Of a stretch of DNA of 64,000 nt, positions 34,044-43,892 are shown in pieces. Under the pieces are notes generated by a model, which was not told the origin of the DNA, did not search any database, and saw only the letters and a list, made by a program, of their open reading frames with translations. Source of the DNA: [Anoxybacillus] calidus. GTDB lineage: Bacteria > Bacillota > Bacilli > Bacillales > Anoxybacillaceae. How positions within the stretch are numbered: position 1 is the first letter of the stretch; the number at the start of each line of letters is the position of its first letter. The position numbers and the translations under genes were made by a program. The DNA lies in NCBI RefSeq assembly GCF_013760845.1, contig NZ_JACDUU010000006.1, positions 62,001-126,000 on the forward strand. Direction: 5' to 3'.

Positions 34044-35099
34044 TTGGAAATACATCCGTATTTAACGACAAAGACGCTTGTTCCAGAAAATCAGGAATCT
34101 CCTATTCATTTTTTACGTAGTCAGAAAATTTTTCCTCTTCCGTATTTTTATCGCCGTAATCATTTCTCTTACCCTTTCCTTCTTCCGAATCTGTATTATT
34201 TAACGATCTACGGATTGGTTCATCACCCTTCTTATTTTCACCTTGAACAATTAAAATTGATGCCGTCCAAATCTTTCGTTATTCCACTAGAATGCGCGGG
34301 TAATCAGCGGGATAAATTTATACCGAAAGTGTTTGGTGAGCAATGGAAAGGTGGTGCAATGAGCCAGGCTGAATGGAAAGGTGTTCCGCTAAAGGATATT
34401 TTGTCAAAAGCCTGTCTACAAAAAGATGCTAAAGAAGTTGTATTTATTGGTGCTGATTGTGGTAGACGTACAGATACGGTTGGTGTTTTCTATTACGCAA
34501 GAAGTTTGCCTATTGCAAAAGCGCTGCATCCCGATACGATGATTGCTTATGAATGCAATGGTCAGCCAATTCCGTTTAAACACGGCTATCCGCTGCGATT
34601 AATCGTTCCTGGGTGGTATGCAATGGCTTCGGTCAAATGGCTGCAACAAATTATCGTGATTGACCAACCATTTACCGGCCCATTTCAAGCAGTTGATTAT
34701 ATATACTATCCACATAAAAACAGCGATGCTAATAAAAAACCCGTAACAACGATCAATGTAAATTCTCTCATTCAATTTCCGCTTGATTTTTCTATACATG
34801 ATACAGGAACGATTGTCATTGAAGGAATTGCTTGGACAGGAAATGGAGTTATTACGCAAGTAGAAATTAGCGTTGACAACGGTGAAACATGGAAAGAAGC
34901 AACATTAGCCTCTCAACATGATGAACCTTACGCCTGGACTCAATGGTCGTTTGTATGGGAAGCCTATGAAAAAGGCGAATATATCATTTTGGCTAAAGCA
35001 ACCGATTCAAGCGGCCGAACTCAGCCATTTGCTGCCATGTGGAATCGGAAAGGATATGGTTACAATGCTGTACAAAAAGTTCACGTTAAAATTGAATAA
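34044..35099 (+). CDS. Sulfite-oxidase-family molybdopterin enzyme
   Basis: The 351-residue protein has the sulfite oxidase molybdopterin domain (FVIPLECAGNQRD, whose Cys would bind molybdenum, then GVPLKDIL, GADCGRR and YECNGQPIPFKHGYPLRLIV) and a C-terminal Mo-co dimerisation domain of immunoglobulin type (GNGVITQVEISVDNGETWKE). It lacks a signal peptide and a haem domain, so it is probably cytoplasmic. The electron acceptor and true substrate are unknown. TTG 34044 has AAGGAG nine bases upstream. It ends convergent with the DUF3298 gene. Confidence 0.9.
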   Translation: MEIHPYLTTKTLVPENQESPIHFLRSQKIFPLPYFYRRNHFSYPFLLPNLYYLTIYGLVHHPSYFHLEQLKLMPSKSFVIPLECAGNQRDKFIPKVFGEQWKGGAMSQAEWKGVPLKDILSKACLQKDAKEVVFIGADCGRRTDTVGVFYYARSLPIAKALHPDTMIAYECNGQPIPFKHGYPLRLIVPGWYAMASVKWLQQIIVIDQPFTGPFQAVDYIYYPHKNSDANKKPVTTINVNSLIQFPLDFSIHDTGTIVIEGIAWTGNGVITQVEISVDNGETWKEATLASQHDEPYAWTQWSFVWEAYEKGEYIILAKATDSSGRTQPFAAMWNRKGYGYNAVQKVHVKIE

Positions 35100-35102
35100 T
35101 CT

Positions 35103-35705
35103 TTATGAGAGCATTTTGCCTAACGGTGATTCTTCATCCACAATATTTTGTATATTATAGACCGAAATCGGAAAATAAGGAAATCCGAATACGTAGGCAG
35201 TTAAGTCATACAACTGAAAAAACAGCACAAGCGCTTTATCAGCTATATAGTAATCTTGCTGTGGTGAGACTCCCTTAAATTCACTAAGCAGCAACATATC
35301 CCGCTCTTTAATTTGTTGTTTTACCTCCTCGGATAGTATGGATGTGTAATTGCTGTTCGGTTTGAACAGTTCGTGAAGCGAATACTTTTTTCCGGTTTTT
35401 ATATCAAATGTCAATCCTTTTAAAATTGTTAAACCATGTGCCCCGCCTGAATAAGCGTAATTTTCAATTGTTACACTTAATACTCCTTTCTCATTTGATT
35501 TCAGTTCAAATGTCCCTGTCATCGTTGTCATTGGATTTTCATAAAAACCTTGATTGATTATTAATTGCTGTACCGTTGTTAAAATGTCATAATTGATTTT
35601 TCTTTGTACTTCTGAATTTTTCAGCCCATAAATAACGGGATAATAAAGCTCTAAACGATTTGTTTTTACATGTTCCGCACGAATCTTAACCGGTAATTCT
35701 ATCAT
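35103..35705 (-). CDS. DUF3298/DUF4163-type protein
   Basis: The 200-residue protein has the DUF4163-like N-terminal part (YPVIYGLKNSEVQRKINYDI), the YAYSGGAHG motif and the DUF3298 segment FDIKTGKKYSLHELFKPNSN, ending with the beta-rich LYDLTAYVFGFPYFPISV. The same domain pair forms the outer part of RsiV and PdaC. Here there is no signal peptide or membrane span, so this is a stand-alone cytoplasmic form. AGGAG precedes the ATG. It is the first leftward gene after dif. The specific role is unknown. Confidence 0.82.
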   Translation of the reverse strand: MIELPVKIRAEHVKTNRLELYYPVIYGLKNSEVQRKINYDILTTVQQLIINQGFYENPMTTMTGTFELKSNEKGVLSVTIENYAYSGGAHGLTILKGLTFDIKTGKKYSLHELFKPNSNYTSILSEEVKQQIKERDMLLLSEFKGVSPQQDYYIADKALVLFFQLYDLTAYVFGFPYFPISVYNIQNIVDEESPLGKMLS

Positions 35706-35769
35706 ATTCCCGCTCCTTTACTAGAAGTTCACATCAGACTATTCAAAACGGAGGAAAACGTGCGCAAAA

Positions 35770-35821
35770 AAATGTGCAGCAATTCCCAAGGGTGTGTTCA
35801 TGGGTGAATTGCTGCACATTT
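35770..35821 (-). terminator. Terminator of the 59-aa gene
   Basis: A 16-bp perfect stem (35770-35785 with 35806-35821) is followed on the minus strand by seven T. It lies 50 bases past the stop of the small gene at 35872-36051. Confidence 0.85.
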
Positions 35822-35871
35822 ATTGTAACTGTTTCAGTAGCAGAAAAAGCACTGTATCATCCTTCCACTAA

Positions 35872-36051
35872 TTATTTATAGCGCACACCAATATACTCAA
35901 CACGAATGAGGCCGCCTTTTTCTTTTGCGTATTGTTTAACAAGTTGTTTCGCTTTTAAAAATGCTTCCATCATGCCTCTAGCAAGAATAGTCTCCTTCCA
36001 TGCTAGATGTTTTGGATAATCTGTTTTAAAAGAAAATAAATATTGTTTCAT
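35872..36051 (-). CDS. Small conserved-looking protein, 59 aa
   Basis: AAGGAGGG lies eight bases before the ATG at 36051, and a perfect terminator follows the stop. The product is 59 residues, basic and helical (KTDYPKHLAWKETILARGMM, LKAKQLVKQY), with a strand-like end GGLIRVEYIGVRYK. The good start, clear terminator and codon use suggest a real gene. I do not recognise its family. Confidence 0.65.
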   Translation of the reverse strand: MKQYLFSFKTDYPKHLAWKETILARGMMEAFLKAKQLVKQYAKEKGGLIRVEYIGVRYK

Positions 36052-36165
36052 ACATTCCCTCCTTTTAAAATCTTTATTTTTTAAGACAAAATCATTATAT
36101 CATATAACTGTATCAATATTTTATAGAAACTGTTACAATTATGTTAACTTTTTATAAAGGATTAA

Positions 36166-36189
36166 AAAGCGGCTGTTGAAAGCCGCTTT
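36166..36189 (-). terminator. Terminator after the VWA/MoxR operon
   Basis: AAAGCGGCT (36166-36174) pairs with AGCCGCTTT (36181-36189) and is followed on the minus strand by five T. Confidence 0.85.
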
Positions 36190-36204
36190 CATATATATTA
36201 GTTG

Positions 36205-38139
36205 TTATAAACTTTTATAGAGGAGCTTCTTTAAAAGCGGGAATAGAACGTCGGGGAGTTCTGCAATATCAGGAACGAGAATACTGTATTTGCCATAAAT
36301 ATTTTGAATCGTTTTCTTTTGACCTTCATCAATTTCACCATTGGCTAAAAAGACATTGATCACTTCGATTCCCAGTTTTCTTGCCTCAATCACCGCTTCG
36401 TGCGTGTCAACAATCCCATTTTGTTCATAGCCGAATGCCGCTGGCTCTCCATCAGAAAAGATGAGCAAAAACTTTTGTTTTTCTGTTCGCTTGAGCATTT
36501 GTTCTGTCAACACACGGATAGCAAACCCATCACGATTATCTTCTTCAGGCTCCAACTGCATAATTTCCGGTCCGCTTGTTTTTTTCAGCGAGCGGTCAAA
36601 AGAAATGACGGTTTGAAAATAGTTCGGTTGTTTTGTTTCTGTCGCCTCGTTGGTGTCTTCCCAAAACCCGACAATTTGATGCGGTACGGAAACAGATTTT
36701 AACGCTTCATGAAATAAAGTAATTCCTAATTTCGTTTGCTCCATTTTATCATACATCGAAGCAGAACAGTCGACTAAAAGAGAAAAGACAGCATCAATTT
36801 GTGTTGACGGTTGATGCTTCTTATAAAATAGCCTTGGGTTCTCGTCAGTCAATAAACGGAGCAATTTTTTGTTCAAACGTCCAAAATGTAAATCGCTCCG
36901 AGGCAGCGTTTTCTTATGTTCCAACGTTTTTTCAATCATTTGTTTTAATTTCTTTTGATATGGTGCTACTATTGTTTTGTTTTGTTCGTATTGCACCACG
37001 TCTGCACTGGAAGGGAAAGTTGGGGAAATAAATATTGGAAAAGCATATTTATTTTCTTTTCCATAATCATGAGAGAGATGTCCTTCACGAATATCCCGCT
37101 TTTGTTCCAACGCTTCTAGTTTTGAATAGTCTTTGCGTGAACTTTTTTGCGCTGAGCCTTGGACAAGCGCTAGCGCCTGATCTCCTGCTTCCCCTTCGCG
37201 TACTCCTTCCCCCAGCAAATCTGTTTGCGAGCCTTGTTCTAAGTCAAACTGCAGAAAACTTTTTGTCATGTCGCTCGTTTCACGATTCCACGTCGGTAAT
37301 ACATCATCATGAATGTCTTCGTCGCCATCTTTCTTCTTATCTAATACATCACAATTTTTTAGCGGATCTTTTCGTTTTAAATCATCAATTGTAAGACCAC
37401 GTTCTTCTTGTTCATAAACGTTTTCCGGAAGGTGGAAATAGGTGTTAAGCATATCGTTTTCTAATATTTCATCTAACACTTCTATCATTTCAAGAACGAT
37501 TTCCGCAACATCTTTTGTTGATTTTGTTTCAAAAAATCTTGTAAGCATGTTGCGTATAAACGGCATTGCTAAGTCAATCTTTTCGCTGATAGGCAATACA
37601 TCTTCCAGCGGTGAATCAGCGGTTAACAAAAGATAAATCGTATTAAACAATGCGTCAGTATGGACGGCTTTGACAAGATTGAAGTTTAATTGACTTTTAA
37701 AGTAACGACGGTAGACTTTCCGGCGAATGGAAAATGCTTTCTTCGTTCCTGGCCGCTCTTTTTTACAAATTTCTTCAAGCCGGACATCTTCCGCCAGCAT
37801 AAATAGTTGTTTAGAAAAGCTAGGGACAGATGTTGTTTTAATTCGTTCAATGAACCGAACAACTTCTTTGAAATCAGTGTGATACAAACTGCCGATTGAG
37901 CGAAGAAACACATCGCTTTTCATTCCGTTTACTTTATCCTCGAGTGGACGATTGTCCCAAAAATGGCTGACGAATAATTTGCGATGAACGATGTCGACAT
38001 AAGATTGATAGCCGAATTCAACTTCCCATTCTTCGTTTTTCGCCAACGTTTTCGCCAAATCAGAAAGCTGCATAAAAAGGAACGAATCAATTTTTTTATC
38101 ATTAAATTGAATAAATCGATGCATCTTATGAACCCTCAC
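36205..38139 (-). CDS. VWA-domain protein, CobT/NorD-like (YojO-like)
   Basis: The 644-residue protein has a long helical N-terminal part, an acidic middle (about 255-310) and a C-terminal von Willebrand A domain. The metal-ion site DCSASMYDK (DxSxS) starts the domain, with [11 protein letters not shown] later. It overlaps the start of the upstream MoxR gene's end by four bases. MoxR/VWA pairs act as chaperones that insert metals or assemble enzymes, for instance NorQ/NorD for nitric oxide reductase. B. subtilis YojN/YojO have the same arrangement. The client is not visible here. Confidence 0.88.
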   Translation of the reverse strand: MRVHKMHRFIQFNDKKIDSFLFMQLSDLAKTLAKNEEWEVEFGYQSYVDIVHRKLFVSHFWDNRPLEDKVNGMKSDVFLRSIGSLYHTDFKEVVRFIERIKTTSVPSFSKQLFMLAEDVRLEEICKKERPGTKKAFSIRRKVYRRYFKSQLNFNLVKAVHTDALFNTIYLLLTADSPLEDVLPISEKIDLAMPFIRNMLTRFFETKSTKDVAEIVLEMIEVLDEILENDMLNTYFHLPENVYEQEERGLTIDDLKRKDPLKNCDVLDKKKDGDEDIHDDVLPTWNRETSDMTKSFLQFDLEQGSQTDLLGEGVREGEAGDQALALVQGSAQKSSRKDYSKLEALEQKRDIREGHLSHDYGKENKYAFPIFISPTFPSSADVVQYEQNKTIVAPYQKKLKQMIEKTLEHKKTLPRSDLHFGRLNKKLLRLLTDENPRLFYKKHQPSTQIDAVFSLLVDCSASMYDKMEQTKLGITLFHEALKSVSVPHQIVGFWEDTNEATETKQPNYFQTVISFDRSLKKTSGPEIMQLEPEEDNRDGFAIRVLTEQMLKRTEKQKFLLIFSDGEPAAFGYEQNGIVDTHEAVIEARKLGIEVINVFLANGEIDEGQKKTIQNIYGKYSILVPDIAELPDVLFPLLKKLLYKSL

Positions 38140-39026
38140 TCAAAGAGCGTTTCGGCAATGTTTTGAATCGCTGCCTTTTCTCGCTCGTCTTCCAGCTTTT
38201 CAATAATTCCTCGTTGAATCGCACGGAGCGGAGGTAAATAAACCGCTAAATCGCACGTATCAATAAGGGCGCGAATCGAAGCAGCTTCTTCGGAAATTTG
38301 CCCATTTTTCACCTGAGTGATCAAATCAGCTGATAACGTTACAAATTTATCAATAAGTACAGTGTCTTTTAATTTACTTTGTGTTTGTAATACGGTTTTT
38401 AATGTTTCACCTTGAATATATGGTACTTCAATAACAATAAAACGATTTTTCAACGCTTCGTTCAACGGCACTGTTCCAACATATCCTTCATTAATAGCGG
38501 CAATCACTCCAAATGTCCCTTTTGCCTTGACGACTTCACCTGTAAATGGATTTGTAATCATTTTTCGATAGTCAAGTACACCGTTCAAGATTGGTAATGT
38601 CTCAGGTTTTGCCATGTTAATTTCGTCAATATATAATAAGTGCCCTTTTGTCATTGCTTGAATCACGGGACCTGGAATAAACTCAATCGTTGTTTTCCCT
38701 GCACGCTCTTGAATAGTTTTAAAGCCAAGTAAAGCTTCCGCATCCAAGTCAACCGAACAGTTGATACTATGCATTGGTTGCCCAAAAATAGCTGACAATG
38801 TTTCGGCTAATTTTGTTTTTCCTGAACCTGTCGGACCTTTTAATAAGACATTTTTCCCTAAAGAAAGCGCGACAATTGCGTCAAATAATACTGAATCGTC
38901 AGATGGCGTATAGCCACCTTTACCAATGAGCCTAGAATCTTCGTCATTGGAAAATTGTTGTTTTCGAGCTTCTAATGTATGTTTGATCTCCTCTGGAAGA
39001 TGTAAATGAATCATTTCTGTTGACAT
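38136..39026 (-). CDS. MoxR-type AAA+ ATPase (YojN-like)
   Basis: The AAA+ protein has Walker [13 protein letters not shown], the Mox[18 protein letters not shown] lead-in, [13 protein letters not shown] (sensor/pore loop region), Walker [14 protein letters not shown] and the arginine finger region [13 protein letters not shown] start it at ATG 39026 (296 residues) because AAAGGAT lies upstream. The frame extends 13 codons further to another ATG with a weaker site. With the VWA partner it forms a two-gene operon of about 2.9 kb ending at 36205. Confidence 0.88.
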   Translation of the reverse strand: MSTEMIHLHLPEEIKHTLEARKQQFSNDEDSRLIGKGGYTPSDDSVLFDAIVALSLGKNVLLKGPTGSGKTKLAETLSAIFGQPMHSINCSVDLDAEALLGFKTIQERAGKTTIEFIPGPVIQAMTKGHLLYIDEINMAKPETLPILNGVLDYRKMITNPFTGEVVKAKGTFGVIAAINEGYVGTVPLNEALKNRFIVIEVPYIQGETLKTVLQTQSKLKDTVLIDKFVTLSADLITQVKNGQISEEAASIRALIDTCDLAVYLPPLRAIQRGIIEKLEDEREKAAIQNIAETLFE

Positions 39027-39153
39027 ATCGCTAATCCTTTCTATTTCTTCTTCATCATCAATCATACATCAGTATTCTACTAAAATGAGAAAGTTTGTGC
39101 AAAAGTAAACAATCAATAAGGAAACCATAAAAATATTATGTAAATTTATATAT

Positions 39154-39182
39154 AATAGATGCGAAATGATTTCGCATCTATT
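39154..39182. other. Perfect palindrome, operator or terminator
   Basis: A 14-bp inverted repeat with a single-base centre (AATAGATGCGAAAT paired with its complement) lies 128 bases before the MoxR gene. No strong T-run follows on either strand. Confidence 0.5.
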
Positions 39183-39198
39183 GTCGATTTTTTACTAA

Positions 39199-39430
39199 TC
39201 AATTCACCGCTTCTTCAATTAACTTTTCGCTTTCATGATCTCCTTTTTCTATTTCTTGACAAACACAATGTTCTAAGTTTAACCATCACAGCAATCATGA
39301 GTAGATAATTAGGTTACTACATCTTTACACTTGTTTAACACACCACGCATTTGGCCTTCAATGCGTTTTAGCTGATTTTTAATTTGATGATCATATATCA
39401 CGTCGGTGTACTCTTTTTCTTCAAACTCAC
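39199..39430 (-). pseudogene. CsoR/CstR-family metal- or sulfur-sensing repressor, degraded
   Basis: Minus-strand frames still show the family's helix: DHQIKNQLKRIEGQMRGVLN, then CKDVVT, and after a deletion the tail LIEEAVN. In an intact protein the region with the second Cys/His ligands lies between them; here it is lost in stop codons and a shift. It lies next to rtp and 12 kb from the copper genes, so it may once have controlled copZ/copA or another metal or persulfide system. Confidence 0.6.
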
Positions 39431-39504
39431 GATAAAATACATACCCTTAACGGTAAGTAAACGAATACCATAATCACTTATCGATGATACCGAAAATGAA
39501 GAAA

Positions 39505-39879
39505 TTATCCAAAGTTGTCTTTTATCGCTTTCCGAATTAACGCATCGCAGCGGTCTAACTCCGCCTTTAATTGTTTTTTATACAATTGTGCTTTTTTATA
39601 TCCATCTTCCGTAAAACGATAATATACGACTTCCTGATATTTCATTCCTTCTTTTTTCATTTTCACTTGTTTTAAAATACCATCTTCAATTAAATCATGA
39701 AGGGCCTTATATACTTCTGAATGATTGGGCCTGTAACCAAACGGTTTAAATTCTTGGCGAAGCACGTCTAATATTTTTAGTCCATATAAACGCTCTTGTT
39801 CAGTTAGCGTTATTAAATACAACTTCAAAAAAGCGCGTTGTTTTAAAAGAAAGCCGCTTGGAGTTCGTTTATCTCCCAT
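39505..39879 (-). CDS. rtp: Replication terminator protein
   Basis: The 124-residue protein aligns with B. subtilis Rtp (122 residues) along its whole length: FLLKQRAFLKLYLITLTEQE, RLYGLKILDVLRQEFK, the helix-turn-helix wing PNHSEVYKALHDLIEDGILK and the coiled tail LKAELDRCDALIRKA used for dimerisation. Rtp binds Ter sites and stops a replication fork coming from one side. I start it at ATG 39879. The frame extends 12 codons to a poorer start. A Ter site lies about 120 bases upstream of this start, and in B. subtilis the rtp gene likewise has Ter sites directly upstream. Confidence 0.93.
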   Translation of the reverse strand: MGDKRTPSGFLLKQRAFLKLYLITLTEQERLYGLKILDVLRQEFKPFGYRPNHSEVYKALHDLIEDGILKQVKMKKEGMKYQEVVYYRFTEDGYKKAQLYKKQLKAELDRCDALIRKAIKDNFG

Positions 39880-39998
39880 GGAAATAGAAACCCTCCCTTT
39901 CATGTAAAGCTGCAAATTATTATATTGTAATCATTCAAGGGAAATAGTTAAAATCCTTCTTTACTTATAGATATATTGTTTCATTCTATTCATTTTTA

Positions 39999-40012
39999 AT
40001 TTAGAACATAGT
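39999..40012 (-). other. Ter site 1 (Rtp binding site)
   Basis: The minus strand reads ACTATGTTCTAAAT, with TTAATAACA before it and TAAAAATG after. It matches the B. subtilis Ter core (CTATGTACyAAAT) except for one or two bases. The full site would span roughly 39992-40021. Read this way the strong B half lies at the lower coordinate, so a fork moving to higher coordinates would be stopped. Confidence 0.85.
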
Positions 40013-40026
40013 GTTATTAATAAAGT

Positions 40027-40576
40027 TTAAATATAATTATTTCCATTTTTTAGACTTATTACAAGTAAGAAAACAGAACATAAACCTAAAATGACTTTAC
40101 CATTCGTTGTCCATTGCGTCATTTCGTTCACGGAATAGACTTCTAATAATAGTGCAGGAGCTTTGCCAATTGTACTCGCTGTAACAAACAAAGCAAGCGA
40201 GACTTGACTAATCGCAGCTGCAAACGTTACGATGCCAGACGGAATCAACGGCATGATCCTTAACAAGAGAATGAGTAAAAATGCTTTTTTTCCTTTGGTA
40301 TCTAAAAGCGGTTTTACTTGGATAATCGGATAGTTTATTTTCGAAAACGCGTTGAAACCCTTTGCGATACACTAAAAAAGCAATAGCGGCACCGACTGCT
40401 TCACCGATAAAAGAGATGAAGGTACCTTCCCAAAATCCAAATACGATTAAGTTAGCAGCTGTAAGGAAAACGCTTGGGATGACACCAAAAATGCTAATGA
40501 GGATATTAGCAGCCACACTAATCCAAAAAGCAAATGCTCGATATTGCTGCAAAAACTCAACGAACTGCTCCTGCAT
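40027..40576 (-). pseudogene. Frameshifted TVP38/TMEM64 protein
   Basis: The first frame (from ATG 40576, AGAGGA upstream) runs through PSVFLTAANLIVFGFWEGTF and GEAVGAAIAFLVYRKGF to about residue 90. It is continued in another frame after about 40315 with LLLRIMPLIPSGIVTFAAA and GKAPALLLEVYSV. The two halves together cover a protein like the intact one at 25518-26072. The break lies near CCAAGTAAAACC; one base too many or two too few. It may be a real pseudogene or an assembly error. Confidence 0.75.
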
Positions 40577-40852
40577 ATACATTCCTCTCTTACTATAAAC
40601 TAACAATATTATTATAGAAAAATATCAGGTGATGTCACAAATTTTGTTGATCTTTCTCAACAACTCTGGACAAATAATAATGTTCAGGAACAACTGAATT
40701 TTTTCGTTTAGTAAACATATGACAAACGCATATATAAAAGAAGAAAACACCCGTATCGCGCTAACGGGTTCTGTTTTGGGAGGGAAAACGATAAAACGCA
40801 TACTTATTTGTCTATTAAATCTCACTCAAAATAACACTAAAATTAGCACAAA

Positions 40853-40878
40853 AAAACGCTTGGCCACCCAAGCGTTTT
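40853..40878 (-). terminator. Terminator of the lipoprotein gene
   Basis: AAAACGCTTGG (40853-40863) pairs with CCAAGCGTTTT (40868-40878). On the minus strand it is followed by a T-run. It lies 11 bases after the stop at 40889. A second small stem, CCCGT/ACGGG, is at about 40750-40768. Confidence 0.85.
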
Positions 40879-40888
40879 CCTTTTAGAT

Positions 40889-41429
40889 TTACTTTTGATT
40901 ATCAATGGTTTCAATGGTCTTAAAAATTCTTGAGAAAACATCCAAAATGTTTACTTCGTTGACTGTATTGTTATAAAGGCCATATCCCCAATATTGTTCC
41001 ATTCTCGCCAGATTGGTAATATCCAGCGGCATAATCTCCTGATTTTGTATCAGGAAAATCTTCATAATCCGTTTCCTCATCGACGAAAGGTACATAAGAT
41101 TTTTTTGACTCAATAAAGAAAAATGGAATACCAGAATTTTTGTAGATTTTAGCATAAGGTGCTTTAGCAGCTTCAGATAAATGTTCTTTCATAATAAAGA
41201 CCGCATTATATTTTGAAGATAGATTATCTTGAGTTAAATCTTTTAATTCCATACCTTTAAAAACAATATTTTGCTCTCGAACTTTTGGAGCCTTACCAAC
41301 AACACCGATAGTTAATTTCTTCCCGTCATATAATGGACTATTATTAATTTCATTTTTATCATTATTACACGCTGATAACGATAAAATAGACAAAGTAAGC
41401 AATAATAACAGTATGATTTTCTTTTTCAT
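40889..41429 (-). pseudogene. Frameshifted hypothetical lipoprotein
   Basis: ATG 41429 starts a lipoprotein signal (LLLLLTLSILSLSACNN, Cys in the lipobox) and a domain with KKLTIGVVGKAPKVREQNIV, SSKYNAVFIMKEHLSEAAKA and YVPFVDEETDYEDF. At about 40985 four G in a row, where three would fit, end the frame early. The correct continuation YGLYNNTVNEVNILDVFSRI reads to TAA at 40889. Removing one G gives one protein of about 180 residues. It is either a recent pseudogene or a homopolymer error. Confidence 0.65.
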
Positions 41430-41659
41430 TTAATCCTCACAAATCTTATTATAAATCTTAGTTCCCCTTTTATTATTTCCTCAACTCCTATTAAAAGATC
41501 CTCCTTTGTGGAAGGAAGATTTTCATAGGTTATCTCCAGTACAATATATCTTTTATATCAAATTCCTTTTCTGTTATTCCTAATCTCTGAGTAGAGATTC
41601 GCTTCACTCCGTCAAGGTCTTTTGTTGCTTCACAAAATTACCGTAGAAAAGAAACAACT

Positions 41660-42562
41660 TTATCGGAAGACGATGGTTTTATTTTGGTGAATGAGAACCC
41701 GATCTTCAAGATGCCATTTCAAGGCTCGAGAAAGTACCGTTTTCTCGATAATGCGACCGATTCGCTTTAAATCTTCTGGGTGATGCTTATGATCAACCCT
41801 TGCTACATCTTGTTCAATAATGGGGCCTTCGTCTAGCTCGTCTGTTACATAATGCGATGTTGCTCCAATCAATTTGACGCCACGCTCATACGCGCGTTCA
41901 TACGGTTTTGCACCGACAAACGCCGGAAGAAACGAATGGTGAATATTAATAATCTGCGAAGGAAATTCCGCTACGAAATCTGATGATAATATTTGCATAT
42001 AGCGAGCAAGCACAATGGTGTCAACTTCATACTCTTTCAATAAAGATATTTGCTTTTGTTCCGCTTCTATTTTATTTTCCTTTGTGACAGGAATATAGTA
42101 GTATGGGATACCAAGCGCTTCCACACTGTCTCGTGTATGTTCATGATTGCTAATGACTAACGCTAAATCAGCAAGCAATTCACCTGCCTGCCATTCCCAA
42201 AGTAATTCTAATAAACAATGCTCTTCCTTAGAAACAAAAATAGCAATCTTTTTTAATTCACTATGTAAACTAAAACGCCAGTTCATATGAAACTGCTTAG
42301 CGATGGATTCAAAAGCTTTTTCCATCTCGCCTTTTCTCGATATCATCTCAGGACAATCAAATTCAATCCGCAAGAAAAATGTACCGCCTTCTGGATCTGT
42401 TGAATATTGACTCGATTCAACGATATTTGCTCCTTGATTATATAAAAATGTTGTTACAGCGGCGACGATGCCAGGTTTATCAGGACACGATATTAATAAA
42501 CGGGCTCGGTCTTTATATTTCTCTAAAAATGTTCGCAGACGATGTTCTCGGAAATGACTCAT
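41660..42562 (-). CDS. purU: Formyltetrahydrofolate deformylase
   Basis: The 300-residue enzyme has an N-terminal ACT domain (RLLISCPDKPGIVAAVTTFL) and a formyltransferase-like domain with the conserved INIHHSFLPAFVGAKPYERA, GVKLIGATSHYVTDELDEGP and IIEQDVARVDH. It splits 10-formyl-THF into THF and formate and so balances one-carbon units with purine synthesis. I start at ATG 42562 (GGAGGG upstream), which gives the same length as B. subtilis YkkE. The frame is open 31 codons further without a better start. It is a single-gene unit. Confidence 0.95.
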   Translation of the reverse strand: MSHFREHRLRTFLEKYKDRARLLISCPDKPGIVAAVTTFLYNQGANIVESSQYSTDPEGGTFFLRIEFDCPEMISRKGEMEKAFESIAKQFHMNWRFSLHSELKKIAIFVSKEEHCLLELLWEWQAGELLADLALVISNHEHTRDSVEALGIPYYYIPVTKENKIEAEQKQISLLKEYEVDTIVLARYMQILSSDFVAEFPSQIINIHHSFLPAFVGAKPYERAYERGVKLIGATSHYVTDELDEGPIIEQDVARVDHKHHPEDLKRIGRIIEKTVLSRALKWHLEDRVLIHQNKTIVFR

Positions 42563-42637
42563 TCCCCATATCCCTCCATAAATAGAAATTTCTAATAATT
42601 TATCATCTATAATACCATAATCAATGACCGATGCAAT

Positions 42638-42749
42638 AAAAAGAGGTCGTCTCATAAGGGTCAGACCTCACGCATCAATCATGTAAGTGTAATACACTAC
42701 GATTGTGGTTGCGGGGGTCTGCCCTTTTGCTTTTGAGACAACCTCTTTT
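42638..42749. repeat. REP-like structured element inside a terminator stem, copy 1
   Basis: An outer stem AAAAGAGGT-GTCTC / GAGAC-ACCTCTTTT (42639-42653 and 42735-42749) encloses a ~65-base core. On the minus strand the core reads CAGACCCC-CAACCA-AAT...ATTG-GCGTGAGGTC-GAC-CTTAT. The core is closely related to the one at 44806-44920. The whole overlaps the end of msrAB and forms its terminator. Confidence 0.7.
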
Positions 42750-43722
42750 ATTTGTCTTTTTCGAATAAAGATAAATATTGTCCGTATCCTTCCTTTTCCA
42801 GTTCTTCCTTTGGAATAAATCGTAACGCCGCAGAATTAATACAATATCTTAACCCTGTTGGATCCGGTCCATCGTTAAATACATGTCCCAAATGAGAATC
42901 GGCTTCGCGGCTACGAACTTCAGTGCGAATCATTCCATGGCTTAAGTCTAATTCCGTTTTAATATTTTCTGGATGGAGCGGTTTTGTAAAACTTGGCCAA
43001 CCGCAGCCAGAATCGAATTGATCTAATGAACTAAATAATGGTTCACCAGAGACAATATCCACATAAATTCCTTCTCGCTTATTATTCCAATACAAATTGT
43101 TAAATGGCGGCTCAGTACCATTTCGTTGTGTAACCTCATACTGAAGAGGTGTTAGTTTTTTGCGGAGTTCTTCATCACGTTCTTTGTCAAACCAATGTTT
43201 TTTAAGAAATGCATCGCGTCCTGAACCGATTCGATACAGCTTATAGCGAAGCGGATTTTTTTTATGATAATTTTGATGATATTCTTCGGCTGGATAAAAT
43301 GTTGAAGCTGGTAAAATTTGTGTAACAATCGGTTTAGAAAAGCGCCCGCTTTCTTCTAATTCACGCTTAGATTGTTCCGCTAAGCGGCGTTGTTCCTCAT
43401 TATGATAAAAAATGGCCGTTCGATACGATTCACCGCGATCGTGAAATTGCCCGCCCTCATCCGTTGGGTCGATTTGCCGCCAATAAATATCTAAAAGTTT
43501 TTTATAAGGGAATACATTCGGATCAAAGGTGATTTGTACAGCCTCATAGTGTCCAGTAGTGTGTGAGCATACTTCCTCATATGTTGGGTTTTCTTTATGA
43601 CCACCTGTATATCCGGATACAACTTTAATAATCCCTGGCTGTTCTTCGAATGGCGAAACCATGCACCAAAAACAACCGCCGGCAAATGTTGCTAACTCGT
43701 ACTGTTTATCTGTATGTTCCAT
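42748..43722 (-). CDS. msrAB: Bifunctional peptide-methionine sulfoxide reductase MsrA/MsrB
   Basis: The 324-residue fusion has an MsrA domain with the catalytic GGCFWC (about 15-20), [16 protein letters not shown] and the [11 protein letters not shown] motif. The MsrB domain has [21 protein letters not shown] and the catalytic RYCINSAAL. It reduces both S and R forms of methionine sulfoxide. Start ATG 43722 follows AGGTGA; the frame opens 14 codons earlier without a better site. The MsrB part lacks the extra CxxC zinc pairs of some family members. It faces divergently from the CobW-like gene. Confidence 0.94.
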   Translation of the reverse strand: MEHTDKQYELATFAGGCFWCMVSPFEEQPGIIKVVSGYTGGHKENPTYEEVCSHTTGHYEAVQITFDPNVFPYKKLLDIYWRQIDPTDEGGQFHDRGESYRTAIFYHNEEQRRLAEQSKRELEESGRFSKPIVTQILPASTFYPAEEYHQNYHKKNPLRYKLYRIGSGRDAFLKKHWFDKERDEELRKKLTPLQYEVTQRNGTEPPFNNLYWNNKREGIYVDIVSGEPLFSSLDQFDSGCGWPSFTKPLHPENIKTELDLSHGMIRTEVRSREADSHLGHVFNDGPDPTGLRYCINSAALRFIPKEELEKEGYGQYLSLFEKDK

Positions 43723-43892
43723 CCATTTCACCTCACTGACCTCTTTTCTTCCATCATAACGCAAATCTTAGATGGAGGCAAAAAAACAACTCTTTAGTCG
43801 GGAAATGAAAATAAGGTATGTAAATCTTGCTCTTTTAAAGTGTTTCGTTCTATTATTAAGCGTAATGAATATAGAGTAGAAAGGAGAAAAGT

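Noticed and set aside
36400-37394. Plus-strand frames antisense to the VWA gene
   Set aside because: Shadows of a long conserved gene, without start signals.
39119-39150. dif-like TTATGTAAATT near 39.14 kb
   Set aside because: Only one arm matches. The other arm has fewer than half the bases, and a much better dif exists at 33777.
42240-42262. ACTATGTAAACTAAAAC inside purU
   Set aside because: The spacing between CTATGT and CTAAA is wrong for a Ter site and it lies in a conserved coding region.
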